From Chrysoperla carnea (lineage: Eukaryota > Arthropoda > Insecta > Neuroptera > Chrysopidae), in assembly GCF_905475395.1 (NCBI RefSeq), contig NC_058338.1:2233001-2297000 (forward strand): 64,000 bases of DNA, given 5' to 3'. The notes under the pieces were generated by a model. It was not told the origin of the DNA. It made no database searches and saw only the letters and a list, made by a program, of their open reading frames with translations. Made by a program: the position numbers and the translations under genes. Within the stretch, counting starts at the first letter, position 1. Each line of letters opens with the position of its first letter. Shown piece by piece: positions 1-12,400 of the stretch.

Positions 1-450
1 AAAACTGAATTGGTTTTAAGAAACGGAAGAAGGTAAAATAAAATCACTTAACTTTTCTCTCAATCATTTGTTGGATCCAGGATTAAAATTAATAGGTAAA
101 AAGTATCACTATATTAAAATGAAAAATTGCATTTTGATACGGAATTCTAAAATTAAACTCTCACAAAATAAAGCAAAAGTTTTGTGGATGGCGATAATGT
201 GAGAAAATAAAATAAAATAAGTTTTGCTTTCTATAAAAAGATTAAAAATATAATCAACCATAAACGCTACACCTGTTTTCGATTAACCAAGTTTTTATTA
301 TCGATTTCAATCATATCGATCGATCGATCGATAATGAAATTCTTTTGTGATAAAGATAATAAAAAAAGAATAATAATAAAATTAATGGACCGGTCCTGCA
401 GTTAATCTAACCAAAAGTAATACCAATACTAGTTCAAATAATTTTTTAAG
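1..450. other. AT-rich flank, no gene seen
   Basis: No coding signal is visible. The stretch is AT-rich and holds a short perfect run of GATC/CGAT units near 315-333. It leads into the LINE fragment that follows. Confidence 0.5.
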
Positions 451-1062
451 GTGGTTTATCTTCTTCAGGGCTTAACCATGGCTCCCACTCAAAAAAAGCT
501 TGCGAAGATGCCATACCAAGAAGGTCTTAACAGATTAGGAGATAATCTGAAAAACCAACAATTAAAGGCATGGACCAGCTACGAAGGAGGGCGAATCGCC
601 AAAAGCCTGTTGGGTGAAGAAAACTCGCTCGGTAACAGAGCCGAGGAGATCTTGAAACTAAACAGAGCTGATATTAGAGTCATCGTAGAGTTACTCACAG
701 GGCATGATAACTTGAACAAGTTCCAACATCAGATTGGAAAAAGACAATCTCCCGCGTGTGACAGATGCGGAGAAAATTCAGAAGAAACATCGATCCACTT
801 TCTCTGTTACTGCCCGGCGCTCATACAGCAGCGAAGGAAATGGTTTGGTCTGGCCATAGTCGAACCAGAAGAAATTAGGAAACTCAGCGCTAGGCAGATT
901 CTGAGTTTCAGTACATCAGTTGGTTATAATAGCCACTGAAAAGCGTAGCGGGGATAAAGTACAAGGGTCTATTTGGCTAGGTGCTCTGAACCATTGCTTC
1001 GAGGCGCGATGCTCGAGCATGGCCTGCTAACCTCCATACCCATACCCATATCCCATTTCATT
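451..1062 (+). mobile_element. LINE 3' fragment: region after RNase H with CCHC-like zinc motif
   Basis: An open frame to 939 encodes 162 residues ending in the cysteine/histidine motif that follows RNase H in I/R1/LOA-group non-LTR retrotransposons. The visible motif is C-x2-C followed by ETSIHFLCYCPAL, preceded by an RVIVELLTGH block. A short 3' tail with TACCCA repeats follows to about 1062. Reverse transcriptase and endonuclease are absent, so this is a 5'-truncated copy. The protein differs clearly from the other LINE fragments in the window (for example 57000-57741), so it belongs to another family. The frame is open over its length, which suggests a fairly young fragment. It has no start of its own. 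Confidence 0.75.
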
Positions 1063-2946
1063 TCAATTATTAATAAGAAAACACAAGTATACGCTAGAAT
1101 TACCTTCATATTATTATTCCTTGGAGAAGTAAAATAAAAAACAACCCAAAATAAAACAGCACAACTGGATTTTGGATTTATTAATTATGATATGATATAT
1201 GAACAAAAGAAACCTGAATGCAGCCATAAGTAGGTACTAGGATAGAATTAATAAGAGTAAATTGAGATTTATTGACCCGTATATTCACTTACAGACTTTT
1301 AACGGTGTAATTTTTATTTTATTTTTATTATTTATTTTATTTATTACTTACTAGTCGCTATCCGTCTACTTCGCTGGACATTTCACACTTTATAAGAGAT
1401 ATACTAAAACCAAATGGCGAAGGCAAGTTTTTTGTTATAACTTTATGAATGTAGACAAAAAAATAGGAAAAACATTTTTCGATATCTGCCTTGGTTTTCG
1501 AAATAATTTAGACATTTTTTTAGATTTTGTCGATTATAACCCTAGAGAGGTAATTTTTAAGTACTTAGCAGTTTTTAAAGTAGACTAAAAGAACTCGCAT
1601 TTCGGTCAAACTTTTTCAAAGTTTGGAAAATTATAGTTTAAGTCATTCTAAAGAAAAGTTTACATGGTCTCAAGGCATGAAAATGACAGGATTTCATGTT
1701 ATAGCCAAATTAAAGTTGGAAAATATACTTATTGCAATATGAGACTAGAATGGTCTCTGTGGACCTAATAGTTTTCAAGTAAAGCTTTTAATCATTTTTT
1801 CGAACTTACTCGTTCGAAAGATAGCTCCATTTACCTCAGACGGGGTGTGCTAGTGTTGATCAGGATCAAAATTCATTCAGAACGAGAGAAAATTGCCAAA
1901 AATTGTGAAGTTCTAGAAATGATAAACTTTGAATGGCTTTATCTCGAAAATTATAAGGTTTATACGGATCTAGTCTCATATTATAGCAAAATCTGTATTT
2001 TTAGGATTATTATCGACCAAATCTGGAAAAAAAGAAAATTTTTACGAGTTTTTTCAATTTTTGACAAAGTTTCGCTTAGACTGTAATGTATAAAGTTACT
2101 ATAGGTAATAAATTCCTTTCAAAACAACAAGGTGGATCCATGGTGCACAACTTTACCCTAAAATTTTCATTGATAAAAAATAATATTTTTAATTTCCAAC
2201 CAATAAAAACAATTAGATTATGAAATAAGTTCAAGCTAATTGATTATATATTTTTTTTTTAGTCTACTAAGCAAGCGCGGATACAGAAAATTTTTTAGAG
2301 GAGACAATATGAACTTTCGATAAGCTTTTTCGCATGATCTTCGACTCCGAAGTAAAAATTTAATCATTTTTTATTTTATTTCCACGGACTAGTTTTGGAA
2401 AAATCTATAAATCTAGTCATTTACTTATATAAATAATCGGGAAACCTCCCTAAGGTTTTCAGTATTGATTTAGACGTAATTCAACTTCATATAAAAAAAA
2501 AATCAAGCTTTTAATTCAAAATTGCCCTGGCGCATTTGAATTGTACATTCATTCCCTCAATTGCCCTTGCTTGAATCCGCCCTTTTCGCAATGCACACAA
2601 TATCTATGTATAATAGCTTATGTAGGCTTGGCGAATAAACGCTTAGTATTCATTCTAACTTAAATAATTTTCCGCTCATAATTTCATATTTTATCACTTT
2701 TTAATGTTTGCGTAAGTAAATCAGTGCATAACAAACAATTCTCTGTTTTTAATCACAAGGTCCGTTAACTCAAAACACTTCATACGTAATCGAATCATCG
2801 ATCTCATTGTTTTGCTTTTTTTTCTACTTTAATGAAATAATTTCACTTTAAGGTAGTTTACGCGTAAACTCACTTTTCTTATGAATTTCATGATATTAGA
2901 ATCATAGCATCCTTTTCCCGCATACACGTTCAAAATAGCGAATTGT
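1063..2946. other. Intergenic DNA with one repeat relic, no gene seen
   Basis: AT-rich sequence with no supported gene. A 79-codon frame at 1847-2086 has no recognisable homology and low-complexity composition. The segment 1425-1555 resembles part of the 650-bp inverted-repeat element found at 5135-5785 (shared GTTATAACTT..ATGAATGTAGAC and TTTTTCGATAT blocks), so it is probably an older relic of that family. Confidence 0.45.
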
Positions 2947-3300
2947 AACTAACTAAGAGTGGCTGTTCTGGGATGGGACACACTTTGAGCAAAGGGTCCG
3001 TTATGATACCGAAAAAGGTTGGCCTATCCCCGGCCACCACTCCATGAACCATTTGAATCTGTTTAAAAATAGCAGAAATGTCTTGACGCCAACGACAACA
3101 GGTTGAAGAGGCCGTTAAAGAAAAACTGGATCAAGTCAGTCAATCCCCTCATGGGAAGAGTTGGATATTGATAGAGAAAATGAGACATCGTTTTCTCGTT
3201 CTTCTTACGGTGGCAGCTCCTGCAATAATCGTGATGCACTGATAGGTCCAGTCGCGTTCAGCGTATCTGACAACCACGTATCAGAAAGTGAAAAACCGGT
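2947..3300 (-). mobile_element. LINE family A, decayed 3' fragment, next to the RNF123 start
   Basis: The complement matches the 3' end of the LINE copies at 6998-7690 and 57000-57741: the cysteine/histidine region after RNase H, the CCGGCCAC 3' UTR block and the final CAGCCACTCT. It ends in a short TTAGTTAGTTAC tail. It is more eroded than the other copies. Its left edge lies only about 115 bp upstream of the RNF123 start codon, so it must lie in or near the promoter or 5' UTR of that gene. Confidence 0.7.
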
Positions 3301-3414
3301 GTCCGACTCTTTGTCCCTATTATTATAACATTTTTGGGTTTGATTATTACCTAAGAAACAAGTTGAAATGTCATACGCTGTCAAATTTTAAAAAAATTTA
3401 TTCTTCAATTTGTC

Positions 3415-6400
3415 ATGGACGTACAAAATTTTTTATGTGCAATTTTTGGTCCGGAATATGAAGCTGAAACCAAATCAAAATTAGTCAGTGCATCGTAAGT
3501 AAATGAAAATTTGTATGTGAATGGGTTTAATGTTTGGGAGGTTTTTAACACTCTTCTCTTTTGGTAATGGTCCCACTCCCCACTTCCCCAGTTCCAGTGC
3601 ATTTTTAGGCACCTTTCAAAAACATGAAAAGATTAAAAAATTACATTTCAGAGAGTGTGACATATTAAGCCATGAGAATTCAGCCTTAATTTCGCAAGTT
3701 TCATAATAAAGGACTTGAAATATCATAGTATATGTTCCTCTCAATAGCCTGGTGCAGACCTTGGGTTCAATTTGTGTTGTGGTCTCCAAATATCGATCCC
3801 AGAAGGGTTTTCGAATTTCTATTGTTCTAAAAACTTTATGAGGATTAGCGCTTGTGGCATTGGTTGTCGAATTTGAAAGTGATTGGTTATTAAGCCCGAC
3901 TCTGGACACGCGGGTCGAGAACGTGAGACCAGAAAATCTTCTGAAAAACCATTAAAATTTGGGCATGTAAGCCCAAATGGAGAAAAAACATTCCTCATGG
4001 TTTTATCTTGCCAAGAAAATTGTTGGTGCTACTTGCAAAATCCAAGAAAGTTACTATTACTGTTTCAATTGTTTTGAGTTCCTGGATAAAGAGTTCATAA
4101 GTTTTTTTTTTTTAATTTAATCTGTAGCTATTCGAATGATTTACACAATTTGGAAGCATGGATTGATAGTTATCTCCGGATAAAATCTGATTATGAAAAA
4201 GAGGAACAGGAGAAAGATGATCGTGACGGTCGCATCGGTTATCGTAAAGTAAATTTACGAATTAAAACACAATATGGTACGGTTACAATGAACGATGCAC
4301 GGACCAGTATTATTGCACAATCGAATACGGCCACCGTTTGTGGAGATTGTGTTGTGTGTCGTGGTAAATGGATGTATGAAGTTCAATTGAAGTCACGTGG
4401 TTCGATGCGAATTGGATGGTTAAAGCATGGGCAAAAATGTACACGCGATAAAGGAGTTGGTATGTTAAACTTATATATATTTAATAATTCCATTCAACCC
4501 ATTTCAATTCGTTTTCCAGGAGATGTTTATGGATCGTATGGTTTTGATGGAAATCAAAAACGTTTAATTACTAGTGGAAGTATACGAATGTATGGCGAAA
4601 CATGGCACACGGGTGATATACTTGGTGTATTTATTGATTTTCAACGACAAATTGTGGAATATTCCATGTAACATTTCCAAATTTTTAAAGGTATCTCAAA
4701 ATAGTTCCACTAATTACGAAACTAAAATAAACAGAAACAAGCAATTTGGAGAAGTAAATGTGTAAAAGATATGTCGTTGTTTAACTGTAGAACATAGTTG
4801 AACCATTTTGAAACGCCATCAAATCATCAGGAATCCAAAACTAAATATATTTCACTTGAAAACCTCTTTTTTACATTCCAGGAATGGAAGATCATTTGGA
4901 TGTGTTGGAATTGATAATGTACAATTTGTTTATCCAGCAATGACTTTGACCAAATATGAATCAGTTTATGTAAATTTTGGTCGTGAACCATTTTGTTATC
5001 CAAAATCTGATTATGAGCCATTACAACGTCCGACAGTTGGACGAATTAAACAAGGACAATATTTTACGTAAATATTTTGAAAAATATATAGAAACTGGGG
5101 GCTAGTCTTGTTGTTTCCATGCTTGTGTCAATACTTAAGGATGTATGAGCATGGTAGTGGGGGCACAAATTTAAAAATATATATTTTCAATTTTGATGAT
5201 AAATTTATATTATTACTTGACGATATAAGACGAAAAGTAAGAATAAAATTTTTCGATATCTGGCTTAATTTTCAAAATATCGAAAATTGAAAATTTTGTT
5301 TAATTATTTAGCTTTCGATATTTCGAAAACCAAGACACATATCGAAAAATTTTATTCTTATTTTTCGTCTACATCCATGAAGTTATAACAAAATTCATCA
5401 TCAAAGTTGAAAATAAGATAAAAATAATTTCAACCCTTAATCTACCCTGCTCTTACATCCCTTATATGGACGGTGACACTTTGAAGTTTTTTTTCTTATC
5501 TAATTCATTGCTAATATGTTTACTTTCTATTAAAAAGTTTTTTTTAAATTTGTTTTCATTCATTCCAAATGAAAATTATCAAAAACTTCCAAAATATGTC
5601 GTTTTTTGAGATTCCTCCATAAGAGCCAATGTATTTTATATCGATTTTCAATGACTTTTTTCTTAAAAATTTGCACGGATACCTAAGCTGAAATTTTAAC
5701 CACATATTCTTTGAGTAAAAGACTACCTACAAACAAATTTTGAGCCTTTAAATCAAACATTGTTGTCATGCTCATACATCCTTAACAATCTCCTCCCAAG
5801 CTTGAACCAATATTGACCCGGAAGTTATACCATCCTCTATTCTATGTGCCTTAATATTTCGTTTCACAGGAAATGGATTGGTGCAACATTAAATATTATG
5901 GATAAAACTGATCCAAAACAAATGTGCGGTGATATAAGTGTTGAAAGTTTAATAAATGAAATATTTAAAATTTTTGAAATATTCTTTACCGATTTAATAC
6001 ATGATAGTTATGTAATGACCACAAATATTATTCCATTATTATTGAAATTAATTAAAACACGTAAATCTAGTCAACAAGTGATGAATTTTTTAAATTTCCT
6101 GTGGGATTTTATGAATACGGATACATTAACATATACGTTACGTGTAATTTTTGAACGTTTACGATTAAGTTTTCGTGAGGCTGCTGTTAATTTAGGTAAG
6201 GAGTTGTTTATCCGTTTTAAAGCAGTCAGAAATGTATAGTTTTAAAGGACAACCCATAAACTTTATGGAAATTGGGTCCAAGCTAACTTGTCTAAATTTT
6301 TGGTATATGTTACTGTTATTCCCTTGTGGAAATTAATCTGTTCTGGAACTCAAAATATTTAGTTTGATATTTAGAAAAAGAATATGTGAAGTAAAACTAT

Positions 6401-9400
6401 CTCTGGTAATAGATTGAGACTCTTTCGGAAGAAATATTCAGAGTTCTCTTAGAAGATTTTTTCAGAAATAATCAGAGATTTTATGAAAATTTAGTTTATT
6501 TAAGAATATAAAAATAATTAATTTTTAGATTATACAGAGCAAAAGAATGCGCTACTCTTGATTCGTGAATTATTAAAACATCGTCCAACACGATTATTCG
6601 CCATCAAATATATATTCTTTGATCGATGCGATTTTGGATACTTTTTCCATGTAAAACCATTGGATGATTATTGTATGGCTAAAGAGATACCACACGTATG
6701 GTGGGAAAAGAAATCCGTGTGGATGGAAGATAAGAAAAAAATGTACGATGAACATGGTCAACGGATGTATGAGTCTTTACATGAAATTGAATTGTTACAG
6801 GTTAGAAAATTATTTGAACAATCACTTGCTCGCCAAAAATGTCAGCTTAAGAACCCGTCAACGCCAGCGTTATTATTTTGCTCACGGTCTACTTAAGGCG
6901 TCCCGATACCAAAACGAAAGTGTTAGCAAAAAACTGAAACTTTGTGTGCCAATTATTGAGTATTTAATACGTCTTCTGGATAAATTTCAAGTCGATTCTC
7001 TGTACTGGGGTGGGACATACCTAGACCATAGGGTACGTTGTGATACCGTAAAAGGGTTGGCCCCTTCCCGGCCACTACTCCTTGAACCATTTGGAGCTGA
7101 TTAAGAACAGCAGAAGGGCTGTGATGTCGACTGACTTTAGGTCGGAGAGGTCGTCAAAGAGAGGCTGGCTCAAGTAAGTCAATCTCCTCATGACAAGAGC
7201 TGGGCAGTGACAGAGAAGATGAGACATTGTCTTCTCCTCGTCATCACTGTGACAGCTCCTGCAGTAGTCGTGATACACTGCCAGGCCTAAGCGTTCAGCA
7301 TGCTTGCCGCCCAGCCAGTGTCCTGTGATAGCCGCAACAACTTTGCGAACAGAAGCCTTCGGAAGTGATATAAGAACTTCGGAACGCCTGCGATTGTACT
7401 CAGACCATATCTGTCTTGTAGTACCACAAGTACGTTTTCCCTCCATCTAAGATTGGCCTTTTTCAGGATATCCTCTTTCAGGAGTAACTTGCAGTTCGCA
7501 AATGGAACTCCCGGATATTTATTGATGCTTGTGTCCGGCAGCATTGTGCCATTTCTGGCAAGCTCGTCGGCTTCACAATTTCCTGGAATGTCCCTGTGTC
7601 CCGGTACCCATATCAAGTTTACATTCATTTATTTCGCCAGCTCATTTAAGGACGTACGGCAGTCCTGTGCTACCTTTGAAAAGAATCCTAGATTTATAAC
7701 TTTTTTTCAAAAATAACAAATTTAAATGAAATTCATATTGTCGTGAAATAAATATAAAAAAAGGCACGTTTTTTATCTTAGTTTGACCTTGATGCAAAAT
7801 AAATGTAATTTTTATCAAAAAAAACTGTATAATTTAAATATTTTTGAAGAACAAGGTCCTTTTTTAATACCTACTTAATACTTAATATAATCAGTAGCCA
7901 ATGGTATTTTACTTTTATTATAAATAATAGATATTGAAGTCTTAGAAGCAAGTAATGTGTCATTATATGATTTATGAGGACAGGAACATTAAATATTAAG
8001 GAAATAATGTGCGTAGTATACAAAATTAGGTCATTATTCATCAAGGTGACCTACTTATTTTATGAAGACATTAAAATTCCGGTAGATATTTTATCCTAGT
8101 TTTTCATTTAATAGTTTTAATAAATACACCGGTATTTTAGTATAGTAAACGAATCTTTTTCCTTCGAAAAAATTTGGTGAGTGTGTTTTCTTGGCAGAAA
8201 TGGCACAGTTTTCAGAAGACGTGTTATTTAACATCGGAATCGTATTCAGGAACCAAAAATACCTACTCTATGATAATATTTAAACCCAAAATTAGCATTT
8301 CAAAAAAATTTGGGATTTCATATACTCCCCGTTAGGGCCCTATGCCCTCTATGATTGGATTCAGCTGACTGAATGCTCCTTGGGATCCTATAAACACGTT
8401 CTAAAAAGTTTCATTGAAATCGGTGCTGTTTCCCAACTTTTTCCCTAGTGACACTTTTTTCCGGCTTTTTCATTTTATTAAAATTATTTTTTAAAAATCG
8501 ATCAAAAACCACTAATTTTCTTTATAGAATACAATAATATCATTATTAATGACAAATAACGATGGAAATGCTATCGAACCGTCTACAAGAATCATGTTTT
8601 TAAGTGAACTGCGTGATTTTGCAATTATCCAGAAATTTAGTTCACATCTTGGATTAAATTTAGATATGCCACCCCCCGTTGCATTAACAACTTTCTTTAA
8701 ACTCTTATATATTTTTGATAGTTACACGCATGGGGTAAGTATTCGCATCGATCACGAATTTGCAATACGTTAACTGGCAGTGGCGTAGCGAAGAATGGAC
8801 AAGGAGGTGCATCATGCCTCGGGCACTACTCACAACGGGCCCCAAATGGTTGAGCATATTACTTAATTTATTTATTAAATTGCGAGTATATTTTACAATA
8901 ATATTATATGTTTTTCGAATTGGTGGGGGGCTAAAAAAGCTACGCCACTGAATTGAATGTTACTGGGTTATAATAAACCATGCTCACATGAACAGCTTTT
9001 ATAATTCCTGTGGTTTTTTTAGTTAAAAATTGAAGACATAATTCCATGTAACATTTTTTACGATGAAACAATTTCTTATGAGTTTTGTGATCGTTTGGGT
9101 GGCTTAGAAGATTATTTACGGTCAACATTACGGTCAGAAATACAAACCGCAGATGAAAGTCAACCAAAAACAACTGCAGATAATATTATTAAAGATCAAA
9201 GGGCAATTATCCATAATATTTGATTTACCAAAAAAACTTTATAGAAAAGACTTATAATTTTACAATTTTTTTTAGATTGATCCAAAAGATCTAACCAGTT
9301 CAATTATATCCGTGCAACCGCCTGTAAATGCAATAGCAATGTCAGCGAAAATTTCATTTAAATTAGAAAAAGATCGTGAAAAATTTTTTAGCTTACCACG

Positions 9401-12400
9401 ACAAGCACCCGTGAAAGAAGCGGCAAAAGCAAAACAAGTGGAAAAAATTAAATCAATGCCTCCATTAGCTTCGAATTTACCTGAAACTGGTTTGTAGAGA
9501 GTTGATTCTTTCAGAGAAACTAACTTTACCTCACTTATCCGCTCTGTAAACAATCGATTTCGACAATCGAAATGAAAAACAGAAATTTCGTTGTTTTTTT
9601 TCAGGTTTACAGCCCAGAGAAAGTGCCGCAAATCGTGTTGGATTAATGGTTATTCCAGAAGCCCAGGCTACTAGTCATGGTTCAGCATTAGGTATATGAA
9701 AGGTTTTTGTAAACTTTTTTAGGACAAAATTAATTTTTTACATTTTTTACAGAGCAAATAATTATCAGTCCCAGGAATCAAGCTCGCAGTACTGCAGGTA
9801 TCGACCAAAATTAGAACATAATCCTGGTAGAAAGCCAATTAGTGATCCTATTACAATTACGCTCCGAGAATTTTTAAAACGAACAGAATGTTCAATATCA
9901 ATTTATTTCAATTCGATTATCGATCATAACTGTTGATAATTTTTAGGGGTTGGATATAATATTGGAGCAATTTCTCCATCGACAAGAACTTCGACCAGTA
10001 GTGGTAGTCGAACATCATCAACGACTCGATTTATTTCTCAATTGAATACAACTGTTCCTTTGCATGAGATGAACAGCGCTGATGGTAAGAACGAAAACAA
10101 TTGAACATAAAAAACCAAGCAGAAATCAGTTTTTAATTGAGAGGCGGCTCGAATGAAATATTAGTCAGTGATTGGGATGAAAATGTAACAGATCTCTTTT
10201 TTTTACAGCCATCAATGTATTAACTTCACGTTTGAGTACTCAAAATCAAGATCAAATCGCTACATCAATTCCAACCGCCTTAACACCGATTAATGAATCT
10301 GTTACAGATCCGATTACAAGTAAATATACTCTTATTTTTATTCAACTCCTTAGATATCCCCAATTGCTATCACCAATTCTCGTTATTCTTGGAAATCGAA
10401 TCTAATATCGCCTGGTTTTTTCCTGGATTATTGATTAATGAGAGTTTTGAATAATTTGGGGATTGGCTCTTAGACTATTTCCCTTTTAGTTATTTCACCA
10501 AATGGAACAATTTCGAGTGATTCACACGATATAATACTTCAACAATCGTTACCCGTATCAAACACTTCAACATTGGGCGGCACCGGTGCTTTAAATACCT
10601 CAACATTGGTCCTAAATCGGTCCATACCAACCACAAGTACTACGCAAGAACGTAAGTTATTAAAGAAAAAAAATTACTTTGTTTCAAATGCTTTTTTAAA
10701 ATTTTTTTTTCTCTATTATTTTAGCAGCTAATGAATTCATTTCGGTTGCATTAAGGGATTTGTTACCAGTACGAAGTGTTCCCAGTGGACAAAATTTAGT
10801 TGATGAACTTTTAAAGTAAAATTTTGTATTTAGTAACTTCCCTCTGGTGGAAATATTTTCTGCCAACTTTTGTGGAAATAAATATGTTCTGAAACCCAGA
10901 ATATTTAGTTTAAAATTCAGAAGAAGAATACGTGAATTTCAAAGTAAGTATTCCGAGTTCCAGAACAGATTTATTTCCACAAGGGAAAGAATCACTCCTC
11001 TAAAATTATTTTACTACCGTATGACGATTGTTACAACAATTTCAAGGATGCCAACTGGACGAACTAATGGCGTTGTTGATGAAAAACGATCCAATGTGGA
11101 ACTCTTGGATGTAATTCTATTTATTTTCAATGTTATTGCCAAAAAACAAATACAAAAGGTAAGCACCCCAAAATACTACCCAAAAGTTAACCATATATAA
11201 TCGTGCTAATCGAAATTTTTGCCAATATTTTGCCATCGAAAATTATTTTCCAGATAGCAGAAATCTATTTGCGTTTTGAAAGTCATGAAAGTGCCTGGAA
11301 CGATTTGAAATATCAAGAGAAAACACTAATTCGAACTTCTGCACCGGAATTAGGCGGTTCTACAACGTTACAGATTGATCCGTTCGATTTATATGCATTT
11401 TCTGAGGAAGGTTCAGCAACAGATTATGGGAAATTATCAAAAAAATGGGGTAAATTATTAGCCAGAAAATCTGGAAGTCAATCACCAACGAAAATTCCCA
11501 ATCAAGTACCACTGGAGTACGCTCGATATACAACGGATATAAAGGATCGTAAACAGGTGGCCTTTGAAGTGATTTCTGGATCACTTGCAGGACATGAAGT
11601 AAACAAATACAGTTTATTTTTATCTCCCAGCAAAGCAGGCGGGTCGCATACTCAGTTTATTTATAAAATTGTGTTTTTTTTTATTGCTTCCAGAAAATTT
11701 TAAGTGAATTAGCACGTGATAAACTTTGGGTGCGTAATGTTGTATTAACTGGTGAACGAGTAAATCGTATATTCCGTTTATTAGGCCGTTTATGTGAATT
11801 ATTAATTCATGAAAGTCAAAAAGGACAATTATTTAGTTTTTTACCTGATTTTTATTTATTAGTCGTTGAGGCTTTGGTAACAAGCCTTTATTTGCATTTA
11901 CCAACTGTATATGATTTGGAACACGAATTCTATACAGGTAATAAAAATAAAGATTGTATTGTTTTATTGTCACTAAAATTTAAAAAACGTTCAAACATAT
12001 TCAATTTTTATCATTTTTGGGTCAAAATTATCATAAAATAGTCCTTATGCAATTTATTTACGCGATACAAATTGCCTAGTTTAGTATATTTTTATAACAT
12101 TTGCTTACACTTACGTGATACAAATTGCCTAGTTTAGTATATTTTTAGCGCATTTTTTTACATTTACGTAATACAAATTGCCTAGTTTAGTATATTTTTA
12201 TAGCATTTTCTTACATTTACGTCAAACAAATTGCCTAGCTGACTAGTTACGTGACAGCCGAATCACTTTAAATCGGTATATCAATAAATTTACTTTTTAC
12301 AAATTTTAGTGAGCCAAGACGCTTTGGAACAGGTTAAAATACTTTTAATGGAATTACATGGAGATGATCGATTAGTTAAAGAAGATTGTAAAGATGCATT

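Noticed and set aside
1847-2086. 79-codon frame as a possible small gene
   Set aside because: Low-complexity AT-rich composition, no recognisable homology and no splice or start context.
10847-11046. Extension of RNF123 exon 16 upstream to 10847
   Set aside because: The frame is open by chance; the phase from exon 15 and the family order place the exon start at 11047.
12056-12240. Regular repeats that look at first like a CRISPR array
   Set aside because: The units are contiguous diverged tandem copies without unique spacers, lie in an intron of an animal gene and recur singly elsewhere.
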